NCBI RefSeq assembly: GCF_014200455.1 | Contig: NZ_JACHBW010000003.1 | Coordinates: 1-64,000 of the forward strand | Direction: 5' to 3' | DNA from: Paraburkholderia bannensis | Lineage (GTDB): Bacteria > Pseudomonadota > Gammaproteobacteria > Burkholderiales > Burkholderiaceae | Length of the DNA: 64,000 nt | In this document: positions 19,793 to 28,885 of the stretch, piece after piece | How positions within the stretch are numbered: position 1 is the stretch's first letter | How the letters are laid out: the number at the start of each line of letters is the position of its first letter | Made by a program: the position numbers and the translations under genes | Notes under the pieces: model-generated | Seen by the model: the letters and a program-made list of their open reading frames with translations, nothing else | Told to the model about the DNA's origin: nothing | Database searches by the model: none

Positions 19793-19826
19793 ATCGTTGC
19801 GCACACATCGATGTGTGCGCAACGAT
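19793..19826. repeat. 34-bp perfect palindrome
   Basis: The arms (19793-19808 and 19811-19826) are exact reverse complements around a central CG, giving a 17-bp uninterrupted dyad. It lies 26 bp after the EamA stop. The downstream sequence ATTTCTC is a poor T-run, so it may be a weak terminator, a cruciform-forming site or an operator. Confidence 0.7.
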
Positions 19827-20309
19827 ATTTCTCAACCTGGCATCTTGCTTCACAGGTGCTGGCGTCATCCATGCGAGCATCCATCGCGCCGGTTCCACGC
19901 ATATCGATAAGCTGGGATTCGCCGCAAACAATCCGGATTCACTCCGCCGATGGATCGCGAGCGATTCCTCGCGCCATTGACTCGTCATCCACTGAAAGCT
20001 TTAAGTCAGCTTCAGCCTTGCTGGGCGGCCCTGTGTGTATGCGGGCGAACAAGCGCGCTTGTTAAATCGCGTCTACACTTGGCGACACATCGGGTTATTT
20101 ATTTGCAAACCGCTGTCAGGGATCCGGTCAGCCGGGACCTCGGCCTGTCACTCGATGCGCTTATAGAAACCGTTAGAAACCGTTTTACATGGCGACGGAT
20201 TTTGTTGCGACCACTCATGCGCGCAGTGGCGTAGTGAAAGCCCGCAGCAAGGGAGAGCAGGCCGTCAAACGGCCGCGTCGTGAAGTGCCGTTCCTTTTCG
20301 GGGATGTTC
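19827..20309. other. Gap before pagL with a 10-bp direct repeat
   Basis: No credible gene is seen. Two tandem copies of TAGAAACCGT (20164-20173 and 20174-20183) lie 126 bp upstream of the deacylase start and could be a regulator site. The rest is unstructured at this level of inspection. Confidence 0.45.
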
Positions 20310-20876
20310 ATGACACAAAGACAATGGGCCTGGCAGGCCCGGTTGAGCCGTTGTGCTTGCGCTGCGGCGCTCGCCTTCGGCGCCGTAGCGGCGCACGCTG
20401 ATCAGTTCGGCATCCAGCTTGGTGCGGGCGTTGCGGATCACGATGTGAAGAAGCTCGATTTCGGCCTCGTCTGGGACCCCGGCCTGCAGTGGTGGCACAT
20501 CGGGGGCTTCCATTTCACGGTCGTAGGGGAGTTCCACGCCGCTTACTGGAAGCTGGACGAACTGGCCGCCTCGCAGCCGAATATCTGGGAGTTCGGCGTG
20601 ACGCCGGTATTTCGCTTCATTAAGGACTCGGGCTGGATACGGCCATTCATCGAGGCGGGTGTGGGCGTCCGCCTGCTTACGCACGTCGAGCTCACGCCTG
20701 ATCGCACCTTGTCCACGGCGTTCCAGTTCGCGGACATGGTGGGCGTGGGCGCGCAGTTCGGCGAGCATCAGAACTACCAGGCGGGCTTTCGCTTCCAGCA
20801 CATCTCCAACGCCGACATCAAGACGCCGAATCCCGGTCTCAACTTCAGCCAGATCTACATCCAGTACAACTTCTAG
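20310..20876 (+). CDS. pagL: PagL-type lipid A 3-O-deacylase (acyloxyacyl hydrolase)
   Basis: The 188-aa protein has a signal peptide (cleavage near AVAAHADQ) and an outer-membrane beta-barrel pattern ending in the terminal aromatic F. The diagnostic PagL motif FRFQHISNADIKTPNPG is present, with the His-Ser pair at H164 and S166. It should remove the 3-linked acyl chain from lipid A in the outer membrane. A residue corresponding to the third catalytic acid is not obvious; the position 14 residues after the His is N178. The start at 20310 is chosen for the signal peptide; ATGs at 20280 and 20304 are alternatives. Confidence 0.85.
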   Translation: MTQRQWAWQARLSRCACAAALAFGAVAAHADQFGIQLGAGVADHDVKKLDFGLVWDPGLQWWHIGGFHFTVVGEFHAAYWKLDELAASQPNIWEFGVTPVFRFIKDSGWIRPFIEAGVGVRLLTHVELTPDRTLSTAFQFADMVGVGAQFGEHQNYQAGFRFQHISNADIKTPNPGLNFSQIYIQYNF

Positions 20877-21044
20877 GCGTTGCATTGGGGGCGCAACACC
20901 AGCGCCCCCCGCCGCACCGATACCCCTGCCGCCCCGCAACCCGCTACACTCTCTGCTTATGATGCAGTGCACCACGCGCACCGCATCACCGGATTTCCAT
21001 AGACGATGTACCGGCGTCGCAGATAAAGGAGTGAGGAGCAAGGC

Positions 21045-21905
21045 ATGGCAATTGAAACGGTTGGGATCGTGGGTGCGGGCACCATGGGCAACGGCATCGC
21101 GCAGGCGGTGGCGGTGGCGGGTCTGAAGGCGGTGATGATCGACGTCACGGACGCCGCGCTGGAGCGGGGCGTCGCAACGCTCACGCGCAGCCTCGAACGG
21201 CTGGTCTCGAAGGGCAAGCTCGACGCCGCCGTGCGCGACGCGGCGCTCGCGCGCATCGAAACCTCGACGGACTACGCGCGTCTGGCCAGCGCCGATCTCG
21301 TGATCGAGGCGGCCACCGAGAACGTCGAGCTCAAGACGCGCATCCTCAAGCAGATCGAGGCCGCCGCGCGCGCGGACGCCATCATCGCGTCCAACACTTC
21401 GTCGATTTCGATCACGGCGCTGGCCACCACGCTCGCCGATCCGTCGCGCTTCATCGGCATGCATTTCTTCAACCCGGTGCCGATGATGCCGCTCGTCGAG
21501 GTGATCCGCGGCCTGCAGACGCGCGCCGATGTTGCCGATGCCGTGCGCGAACTCGCCCAGCGTCTGGACAAGACGCCGATCGGCGTGAAGAACGCGCCGG
21601 GTTTCGTCGTCAACCGCATTCTCGTGCCGATGATCAACGAGGCCTTCTTCGTGCTGGCCGAAGGCGTGGCAAGCGCCGAGGAAATCGACGCCGGCATGAA
21701 GCTGGGCGCGAATCACCCGATCGGGCCACTAGCGCTCGCAGATCTGATTGGCCTCGACGTGTGTCTTTCGGTGATGGACGTGTTCCTGAAAGACTTCGGC
21801 GATTCGAAATATCGCGCCTGTCCGTTGCTGCGCGAGATGGTCTCGGCGGGGCAACTGGGCCGCAAGACGGGCCGCGGCGTCTATCAGTACGACAAGGCGT
21901 CGTAA
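21045..21905 (+). CDS. 3-hydroxybutyryl-CoA dehydrogenase
   Basis: The 286-aa NAD(P)-dependent dehydrogenase oxidises (S)-3-hydroxybutyryl-CoA to acetoacetyl-CoA. The Rossmann motif GAGTMG is at residues 10-15. The catalytic region IASNTSSISIT, GMHFFNPVPMMPLVEVI and the C-terminal domain PGFVVNRILVPMINEAFF are all present. The C terminus has the normal GLDVCLSVMDVF and GRKTGRGVYQY segments. AAGGAG lies upstream of the ATG. It stands alone here, convergent with the mutarotase gene. Confidence 0.95.
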   Translation: MAIETVGIVGAGTMGNGIAQAVAVAGLKAVMIDVTDAALERGVATLTRSLERLVSKGKLDAAVRDAALARIETSTDYARLASADLVIEAATENVELKTRILKQIEAAARADAIIASNTSSISITALATTLADPSRFIGMHFFNPVPMMPLVEVIRGLQTRADVADAVRELAQRLDKTPIGVKNAPGFVVNRILVPMINEAFFVLAEGVASAEEIDAGMKLGANHPIGPLALADLIGLDVCLSVMDVFLKDFGDSKYRACPLLREMVSAGQLGRKTGRGVYQYDKAS

Positions 21906-21950
21906 TTCGAGCCCGCGTCAGGCCAACCTCCGGCCCAACTCAGGCCCAAC

Positions 21951-23036
21951 TCAGGCCCGCACGCCCAGCTTGTACTGCGTAACCTGGCGGTAAGTGCCGC
22001 CGGGCCGCAACACGGCGTCGTCGCAATCCGGCGACGCCATATTGATCTGGTTCGGGAAGCCGCCCGCTTCGAGGCACAAGCCCGCGTGCTTCACGCACGG
22101 CGCGCCGTGGCGTCCCGGCTGGCCCTCCAGATAATTCCCCGTATAGCACTGCAGCCCGCGCTGATCGGTCGCGACCGTGAGTTCGCGACCGCTGCCCGGC
22201 TCGTACACGCTTGCCACCTGACGCAGTACGCGCGGGCCGCCCGCCTGTTCGCCGCCGCGCAGCACGTAGCAATGATCGATGCCGCGCGCCCGCGCGAGTT
22301 GCGCATGCGGCCAGTCGAGGCGCGCCCCCAGCGGCGCGCCGTGCCGGAAGTCGAAGGCGCTGCCCGAAACGTCGGCCATGCCGGTGGGAATCATCCGTTC
22401 GTCGACTTCAAGGAACGCGTCCGCATCGATCGTCAGGATGTGGCCGCGAATGTCCGCGCCCGGCTCGCCGCTCAGGTTGAAATAGCCGTGGCTCGTGAGG
22501 TTGAGCGCGGTGGGCGCGTCCGTCACACCTTCGTAGGCGATCGTGAGCGTGCCGTCGTCGTCGAGCGCATAGCGCACCTGCACACTCACATTGCCCGGAA
22601 AGCCGCCGTCGCCTTCGGGCGAGTCGAGCCGCATCAGCAGCGCGCCGCGCTCTTCTTCGACTTGCCAGAGCGCGCGATGAAAGCCGTTCGCGCCGCCATG
22701 GAGCAGATTGCCGTTCTCGTTGCGGTCGAGCACGTGTTCGATGCCGTCGAGCGTAAAGCGCGCACCGGCGATGCGGTTGGCCCAGCGCCCGATCAGGCCG
22801 CCCATATAAGTCGTGGCGCTCATGTAGCCGGCGGGCGTGTCGTGGCCGAGCAGGATATCGGCGAGCCGTCCCGCTCGGTCGGGTGCATGCCAGGACACCA
22901 GCGTCGCGCCGAGATCGCTGATCGCAAGCTTCATGTCCTGCGCGTTGCGCAGCGTGTAGAGCCGGCAGGCATCGCCGCCTGGCAGCGTGCCCCAGGGTTC
23001 GGCGCTGATGCGACTCGTGTGCAGTGGGTTGTTCAT
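21951..23036 (-). CDS. Aldose 1-epimerase (mutarotase)
   Basis: The 361-aa GalM-family enzyme interconverts alpha and beta anomers of aldoses. The catalytic histidine is in NLTSHGYFNLSG and the catalytic glutamate is in CLEAGGFPNQIN. The start MNNPLHTS at 23036 is preferred over an extension to 23084. It lies 103 bp downstream of xylR on the same strand, which suggests it supplies the alpha-xylopyranose anomer for xylose isomerase; that role is inferred from context. Confidence 0.93.
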   Translation of the reverse strand: MNNPLHTSRISAEPWGTLPGGDACRLYTLRNAQDMKLAISDLGATLVSWHAPDRAGRLADILLGHDTPAGYMSATTYMGGLIGRWANRIAGARFTLDGIEHVLDRNENGNLLHGGANGFHRALWQVEEERGALLMRLDSPEGDGGFPGNVSVQVRYALDDDGTLTIAYEGVTDAPTALNLTSHGYFNLSGEPGADIRGHILTIDADAFLEVDERMIPTGMADVSGSAFDFRHGAPLGARLDWPHAQLARARGIDHCYVLRGGEQAGGPRVLRQVASVYEPGSGRELTVATDQRGLQCYTGNYLEGQPGRHGAPCVKHAGLCLEAGGFPNQINMASPDCDDAVLRPGGTYRQVTQYKLGVRA

Positions 23037-23139
23037 GTGGCTTCTGAGGGTAAAGGTCGGGTTGTCAGCGCAAGGGCTGCGCACTGTTCAGCGCAATGAT
23101 CAGCGCAACGATCAGCGCGATTGTCCGTGCCGGTCGGCG

Positions 23140-24378
23140 TCAGTCCGGGGCAACACGCGAGGGAGCCGGCGAGGGTGCCGCCACGCTGTCCTGATACTCG
23201 CGCGGCGTGCAGCCCAGTTCGCGCCGGAACACCGCGTACATGTACTGCAACGAGGTAAAGCCACAGCGGATCGCCACTTCGGCGCTGGCGGCGTCGCGGC
23301 TCGCCAGCATTGCTTTTGCCGCATCGAGCTTGTGCCGCAGGATTTCCTGATGCACGGTGCACTGTAACTCGCGCCGAAAATATTCTTCGAGCGAGGAGCG
23401 CGACACGCCCACGTAATCGGCGACCTGCTCGGTCTTGATGCCCTGGCACGCATACTGGCGGATGAAGTGCCGCGCACGCATCACGTGCGGGCTCGACAGC
23501 GGTTCGTGTTTCGTCGACGCCAGCACGTTGATGCCGACCGGCGGCACCAGAATGCGCCGCCCCGGAAAACGCGCGCCGCGCAGCATCTGATGCAGCAGAT
23601 GCGCGGCCGTCTTGCCCATTTCCTCGGTGCCCTGAATCACCGACGAAATCGGGATGCGCGTGAGCGTGCGGGTGAGCGGATCATTGTCGATACCGATGAT
23701 CGCGACCTGCTCGGGCACCGCGATGCCATGCATCAGGCAGGCCTGCAACAGATGACGCGCCCGCGCATCGGTCACGGCAATCACACCAACGGGTTTGGGC
23801 AGCGCGTGCAGCCATTCGCCCAACTGCTCGCTGGCCTGATTCCACGACGGCGCGCTGGTCGCGAGCCCGCGAAACACCGGCGCTTCCATGCCTTCCTCGC
23901 GCGCCAGTGCCTCGAATGCGAGTTCGCGTTGCTGCGCCCAGCGGTTCTCCTGCGCGGCGGGCAGGCTGTACATGGCCAGATGCGGCAGGCCCGCGCCAAT
24001 CAGATGCGTCCACGCGAGCGAAACCAGCTTGCGGTTGTCAGTGGCGATATAAGGCAGTCCGGCCGGATAGTGCGCGTCATTTTCGAACGACGAGCCCACG
24101 GCTACGACGGGCAGCGGCGAATTTTGCAGTGCGGCGGCAACGGCGGGATCGTCGAAGTCGGCGATGATGCCATCGCCATCGAAGCGCTCGATGCCGTCGA
24201 GCCGGCAACGAAAATCCTCTTCGAGAAACAGATCCCAGGCCACGCGCGTCGAGCGCAGATAGTGGCCGATGCCGGCGATGATTTCGCGGTCGTAGACCTT
24301 GTTCGCGTTGAACAGCAACGCGATGCGGTGAACGGGCTGGGCGTGATGCTGTGTAGGGGCTGCGGGGGCACGGTTCAT
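23140..24378 (-). CDS. xylR: XylR-type xylose-responsive AraC regulator
   Basis: The 412-aa regulator has a periplasmic-binding-protein-like sensor domain (about residues 17-290, starting RIALLFNANKVYDREIIAG and including the GIDNDPLTRTLTRIPISSV stretch) and a C-terminal AraC DNA-binding domain (about 300-395, with two helix-turn-helix units, EQVADYVGVSRSSLEEYF and VAIRCGFTSLQYMYAVFRRE). This architecture is that of E. coli XylR. It is divergent from xylA across 287 bp, where it should bind and activate. Confidence 0.95.
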   Translation of the reverse strand: MNRAPAAPTQHHAQPVHRIALLFNANKVYDREIIAGIGHYLRSTRVAWDLFLEEDFRCRLDGIERFDGDGIIADFDDPAVAAALQNSPLPVVAVGSSFENDAHYPAGLPYIATDNRKLVSLAWTHLIGAGLPHLAMYSLPAAQENRWAQQRELAFEALAREEGMEAPVFRGLATSAPSWNQASEQLGEWLHALPKPVGVIAVTDARARHLLQACLMHGIAVPEQVAIIGIDNDPLTRTLTRIPISSVIQGTEEMGKTAAHLLHQMLRGARFPGRRILVPPVGINVLASTKHEPLSSPHVMRARHFIRQYACQGIKTEQVADYVGVSRSSLEEYFRRELQCTVHQEILRHKLDAAKAMLASRDAASAEVAIRCGFTSLQYMYAVFRRELGCTPREYQDSVAAPSPAPSRVAPD

Positions 24379-24665
24379 GGCGTAGCGCGCAAGGGTCTTC
24401 GCAGGCGAGTATTCCCGCTTTGGGTTCCCTGCGTTTGTCTCCGATTGAATGCGGCCTGCGCAATGACGCGCGCGGCGGCTCCTTTTAAGCGTCCGGTTAT
24501 TTTAGGCCGGGTCCATAAGCTGCGCGCAAATATTCCCCCCGCCTGGCAGGAAACATTACCCGGCTCGCGCAATTTCGCAATTGCCGCTGCACCGGCCAGA
24601 CGGGCAGTATGGCGTCACCTTGAAGGACGCCGCGCTGATGCGCCGCAACATTAAACGGAGACGCC

Positions 24666-25988
24666 ATGTCGTATTTCGAAGCCATTCCCGCGATTCGCTA
24701 CGAAGGCCCGCAATCGGACAATCCGCTTGCGTACCATCATTACGACCGCACGAAGAAAGTGCTTGGCAAGACCCTGGAAGAGCATTTGCGCATTGCCGTG
24801 TGCTACTGGCATTCGTTCGTATGGCCAGGCGTTGATATCTTCGGGCAGGGCACGTTTCATCGTCCGTGGCAGCAGCCCGGCGACGCTTTGGAGCGCGCCC
24901 ATCAGAAAGCCGATGCGGCCTTCGAGTTCTTCACGAAACTGGGCGTGCCGTACTATACCTTCCACGACACCGACGTCGCCCCTGAAGGCAAGGATCTCAA
25001 GGACTACAAAGAGAACTTCGCGCGCATGGTGGGTTATCTGGGCGAGAAGCAGCAGGCGAGCGGCATGAAGCTCCTGTGGGGCACCGCGAATCTGTTCTCG
25101 CATCCGCGCTATGCGGGCGGTGCCGCCACCAGCCCGAACCCCGAAGTATTCGCTTACGCGGCGACGCAGGTTTGCAACGCGCTCGAAGCGACCCATAAGC
25201 TGGGTGGCGAAAACTATGTGCTGTGGGGTGGCCGCGAAGGTTACGACACACTGCTCAATACCGATCTCGTGCACGAGCGCGAACAGTTCGCGCGTTTTCT
25301 CTCCATGGTGGTGGAGCACAAGGAGCGTATCGGTTTCAAGGGCGCGCTGCTGATCGAGCCCAAGCCGCAGGAACCGACCAAGCATCAATACGACTACGAC
25401 GTCGCCACGGTGCACGGCTTCCTCACGCAATACGGACTGCAGAACGAAATCCGCGTGAATATCGAGGCCAATCACGCCACGCTGGCGGGCCATTCGTTCC
25501 ACCACGAAATCGCCATGGCTTATGCGCTCAACATCTTCGGCAGCGTCGATGCGAATCGCGGCGATCCGCAAAACGGCTGGGACACCGACCAGTTCCCGAA
25601 TAGCGTCGAGGAACTCACCCTCGCGTTCTACGAAATCCTGCGTCACGGCGGCTTTAGCACGGGCGGCATGAATTTCGACGCCAAGGTGCGTCGCCAGAGC
25701 AGCGATCCTCAGGACCTGTTCTATGGCCATGTGGGCGCGATCGACGTGCTCGCGATCGCACTTGAGCGCGCGGCCGTACTGGTCGAAAACGACCGGCTCG
25801 AACAGTTCAAGCGCCAGCGCTATGCGGGCTGGGATACGGAATTCGGCCGCAAGATTCTGTCCGGCGGCTATTCCTTGTCGTCGCTCGCGAGCGACGCCGC
25901 CGCGCGCGGCATGAATCCGCAGCATGCGAGCGGCCAGCAGGAACGCCTGGAAAACGTCATCAATCAGGCGATTTACGGCCAGCGTTGA
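24666..25988 (+). CDS. xylA: Xylose isomerase
   Basis: The 440-aa TIM-barrel enzyme converts D-xylose to D-xylulose with two divalent metals. The catalytic YTFHDTD (H100, D101, D103), the metal-binding [18 protein letters not shown] segment and the [14 protein letters not shown] stretch are intact. The length matches the class II (440-aa) isomerases. It begins the plus-strand xylose operon directly opposite xylR; ACGGAGA lies upstream of the ATG. Confidence 0.97.
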   Translation: MSYFEAIPAIRYEGPQSDNPLAYHHYDRTKKVLGKTLEEHLRIAVCYWHSFVWPGVDIFGQGTFHRPWQQPGDALERAHQKADAAFEFFTKLGVPYYTFHDTDVAPEGKDLKDYKENFARMVGYLGEKQQASGMKLLWGTANLFSHPRYAGGAATSPNPEVFAYAATQVCNALEATHKLGGENYVLWGGREGYDTLLNTDLVHEREQFARFLSMVVEHKERIGFKGALLIEPKPQEPTKHQYDYDVATVHGFLTQYGLQNEIRVNIEANHATLAGHSFHHEIAMAYALNIFGSVDANRGDPQNGWDTDQFPNSVEELTLAFYEILRHGGFSTGGMNFDAKVRRQSSDPQDLFYGHVGAIDVLAIALERAAVLVENDRLEQFKRQRYAGWDTEFGRKILSGGYSLSSLASDAAARGMNPQHASGQQERLENVINQAIYGQR

Positions 25989-26046
25989 GCGCGGCCGCGA
26001 GCATCGGGACAGCAGCGCAGCAGCAAGAAAAAAAGAGGATGGAGAC

Positions 26047-27537
26047 ATGTTCATCGGTATCGACCTCGGCACGTCGGGCGTGAAGGCGGTACTGCTCGAC
26101 CGGGCGGGCGACGTGCTCGGCAGTGCGAGCGCGCCGCTCACGGCGAGCCGTCCGCAGCCGCGCTGGTCCGAGCAGAACCCGCATGACTGGTGGCGCGTCA
26201 CGCAGCGCGCGCTGCACGAACTGCTGGAGACGGTACGCCGCAACGGCATCGACACGAACGGCATCGAGGCGCTCGGCCTCACCGGGCAGATGCACGGCGC
26301 GACGCTGCTGGACGCGCGCGGCGAAGTGCTGCGTCCCGCGATTCTCTGGAACGACGGTCGTTCGGATGCCGAATGTATCGAGCTGGAGCGCCTCGCGCCC
26401 GAGTTGCATGCGCTGGCGGGCAATCTGGCGATGCCAGGCTTTACCGCGCCGAAACTGCTGTGGGTGAAAAAGCACGAGCCAGAGGTGTTTTCCCGCATCG
26501 CGCAGGTCTTGTTGCCGAAGGACTATCTGCGTTGGCGGCTCACGGGCGTATTCGCGACCGATCCTTCGGACGCAGCGGGCACGCTCTGGCTCGACGTGGC
26601 CAGGCGCGACTACAGCGAGGCGCTGCTCAACGCCTGCTCACTCACGCGTGCGCAGATGCCCGAAGTCTTCGAAGGCAACCAGATCACGGGCAAGCTCAGC
26701 GCCGCGATCGCGCGCGAATTCGGCCTGCGCGAAATTCCTGTCGTGGCGGGAGGGGGCGACAACGCGGCAGGCGCGGTGGGCGTGGGCATCGTCAAACCGG
26801 GCGATGCGATGTTGTCGCTGGGCACCTCGGGCGTGTATTTCGCGGTGTCGGACGGCTTCCTCGCAAATCCCGATTCCGCAGTGCATAGCTTCTGCCATGC
26901 GCTGCCGCACACCTGGCATCTCATGTCGGTCATGCTCAACGCGGCCAGTTGCCTTGATTTCACCGCGCAATTGGCGGGCTACGCAGACGTGGCGGCCTTG
27001 CTTGCCGATGCACAGGCCCATACGAATGCCGATCTCGATGCGCGTCGCCCCTGGTTCCTGCCTTACCTCAGCGGAGAGCGCACGCCGCACAACAACGTCA
27101 ACGCCAAGGGCGTGTTCTACGGCATGACGCCGCAAAGCTCGCGCGCCGATTTCGCCAATGCCACGCTCGAAGGCGTGGGTTTCGCGCTGCTCGACGGTAT
27201 GGACGCGCTGCACGCGGCGGGGCTCGTGCCAGAGACGATCACGGTGATCGGCGGCGGCTCGCGCAGCGCCTACTGGACGCAGATGCTCGCCGATATCAGC
27301 GGGCGTGCGCTCACGCTGCGAGCCGGCGGCGAAGTCGGTCCGGCGCTGGGCGCGGCGCGTCTCGCGCATCTGGCGGTTGAGCCGGGCGCGACGCTCGCAA
27401 CGGTGTGCCCGCAACCCCCCGTGCTGGCGGTGCGCGAACCCGATGCCGCGCGCCATGCGTGGTATCGCGATGCGCGTCGCCCGACGTTTGCCGCGCTTTA
27501 TCGGGCGCTCGCCCCAGTGTTTGCCGGCGGCGCCTGA
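26047..27537 (+). CDS. xylB: Xylulokinase
   Basis: The 496-aa FGGY-family kinase phosphorylates D-xylulose to enter the pentose phosphate pathway. The N-terminal phosphate-1 motif FIGIDLGTSGVKAVLLD, the substrate segment GLTGQMHGATLLD, the catalytic GGGDNAAGAVG and the C-terminal adenosine motif GGGSRSAYWTQMLAD are all present. The ATG at 26047 follows GAGGATGGAGA and sits 58 bp after xylA. Confidence 0.96.
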   Translation: MFIGIDLGTSGVKAVLLDRAGDVLGSASAPLTASRPQPRWSEQNPHDWWRVTQRALHELLETVRRNGIDTNGIEALGLTGQMHGATLLDARGEVLRPAILWNDGRSDAECIELERLAPELHALAGNLAMPGFTAPKLLWVKKHEPEVFSRIAQVLLPKDYLRWRLTGVFATDPSDAAGTLWLDVARRDYSEALLNACSLTRAQMPEVFEGNQITGKLSAAIAREFGLREIPVVAGGGDNAAGAVGVGIVKPGDAMLSLGTSGVYFAVSDGFLANPDSAVHSFCHALPHTWHLMSVMLNAASCLDFTAQLAGYADVAALLADAQAHTNADLDARRPWFLPYLSGERTPHNNVNAKGVFYGMTPQSSRADFANATLEGVGFALLDGMDALHAAGLVPETITVIGGGSRSAYWTQMLADISGRALTLRAGGEVGPALGAARLAHLAVEPGATLATVCPQPPVLAVREPDAARHAWYRDARRPTFAALYRALAPVFAGGA

Positions 27538-27552
27538 GCAGTCGTCTTATCG

Positions 27553-27584
27553 CAAGACCGCAAGACCGCAAGACCGCAAGACCG
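27553..27584. repeat. Four tandem copies of CAAGACCG
   Basis: A perfect 8-bp unit is repeated four times (27553-27584) between xylB and xylF, 15 bp after the xylB stop. It is the most regular element in the 232-bp intergenic region. Confidence 0.85.
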
Positions 27585-27769
27585 CAGTCCCAGGCAACAT
27601 CGCGTACGACAGCGCGCCGCCAGGCACTTTGCTGGCGCGCGTGGCAACGTGCGCGCCGCATTACTGTATTGCCGCATTACCCGAAATTCGCAACGCCATT
27701 CAATAACGCAACGACGCGCAGCTGCCGCGCTTTGCCCGGCCAGCGCGCGATAACACGAGGAGTGGAGAC

Positions 27770-28798
27770 ATGAAGTTCGCCAAACGTCGTTCGGTTCTGG
27801 GTTCGCTGGTCTGCGGCGCTGTGCTCGCGAGTCTGTCGCTGGCTGCGCCGCTCGCACACGCGAGCAAGGACCATCCGGAAATCGGCTTTTGCATCGACGA
27901 TCTGCGTGTGGAGCGCTGGTCGCGCGATCGCGATTACTTTGTGGCCGCCGCGGAGAAAATGGGCGCGAAGGTTTCGGTGCAATCGGCTGACGCCAGCGAG
28001 GAACGCCAGATTTCGCAGATAGAAAATCTTATTTCGCGCGGCGTCGACGTGATCGTGATCGTGCCGTTTAATTCGAAGACGCTGGGCAACGTGGTGGCCG
28101 AAGCGAAGAAGGCCGGCATCAAGGTGGTGTCCTACGACCGCCTGATTCTGGATGCGGATGTCGATGCCTATATTTCCTTCGACAACGAAAAGGTGGGCGA
28201 GCTCCAGGCGCAGGGCGTGTTCAACGCGCAGCCCAAGGGCAATTACTTCCTGCTGGGCGGTGCGCCGACCGACAACAACGCCAAGATGCTGCGCGAAGGA
28301 CAACTGAAGATTCTGAAGCCCGCCATCGATCGCGGCGACATCAAGGTGGTCGGTCAGCAGTGGGTGCCGGAGTGGAGCGCCTCGACGGCGCTGCGCATCA
28401 TGGAAGACGCGCTTACCGCGAACAACAACAAGATCGACGCCGTGGTGGCCTCGAACGACGGCACGGCAGGCGGCGCGATCCAGGCGCTGGCCGCGCAGCA
28501 TCTCGCGGGCAAGGTGCCGGTCTCGGGCCAGGACGCCGATCTTGCGGCGGTCAAGCGCGTGATTGCAGGCACGCAGACCATGACCGTCTACAAGCCGCTC
28601 AAGCTGATTGCCGGCGAAGCGGCCAAACTTGCCGTCGATCTCGCGAAGGGCCAGAAGCCTTCGTATAACGCGCAATACGACAACGGCAAGAAGAAGGTCG
28701 ACACGGTGCTGCTGCAGCCGACGCTGCTCACGAAGAGCAACGCCGATATCGTCATCAAGGACGGTTTCTATACGCAGGCGCAACTCGCCAGCCAGTAA
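27770..28798 (+). CDS. xylF: D-xylose ABC transporter, substrate-binding protein
   Basis: The 342-aa periplasmic sugar-binding protein has a signal peptide (RRSVLGSLVCGAVLASLSLA, cleavage near AHA-SKD). The ribose/xylose-binding fold follows, with IGFCIDDLRVERWSRDRDYF at the mature start, then SYDRLILDADVDAYISFDN and VPVSGQDADLAAVKRVIAGT. It delivers xylose to XylGH. AGGAGTGGAGA precedes the ATG. Confidence 0.96.
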   Translation: MKFAKRRSVLGSLVCGAVLASLSLAAPLAHASKDHPEIGFCIDDLRVERWSRDRDYFVAAAEKMGAKVSVQSADASEERQISQIENLISRGVDVIVIVPFNSKTLGNVVAEAKKAGIKVVSYDRLILDADVDAYISFDNEKVGELQAQGVFNAQPKGNYFLLGGAPTDNNAKMLREGQLKILKPAIDRGDIKVVGQQWVPEWSASTALRIMEDALTANNNKIDAVVASNDGTAGGAIQALAAQHLAGKVPVSGQDADLAAVKRVIAGTQTMTVYKPLKLIAGEAAKLAVDLAKGQKPSYNAQYDNGKKKVDTVLLQPTLLTKSNADIVIKDGFYTQAQLASQ

Positions 28799-28885
28799 TC
28801 CAGGCTTGGCGGGTCCAGCAATCAGGCGGCCCGCGCGCGAACACACCGTCTCGTGCGTGGGCCCTCAACGCGGGCAAACAGGCGT

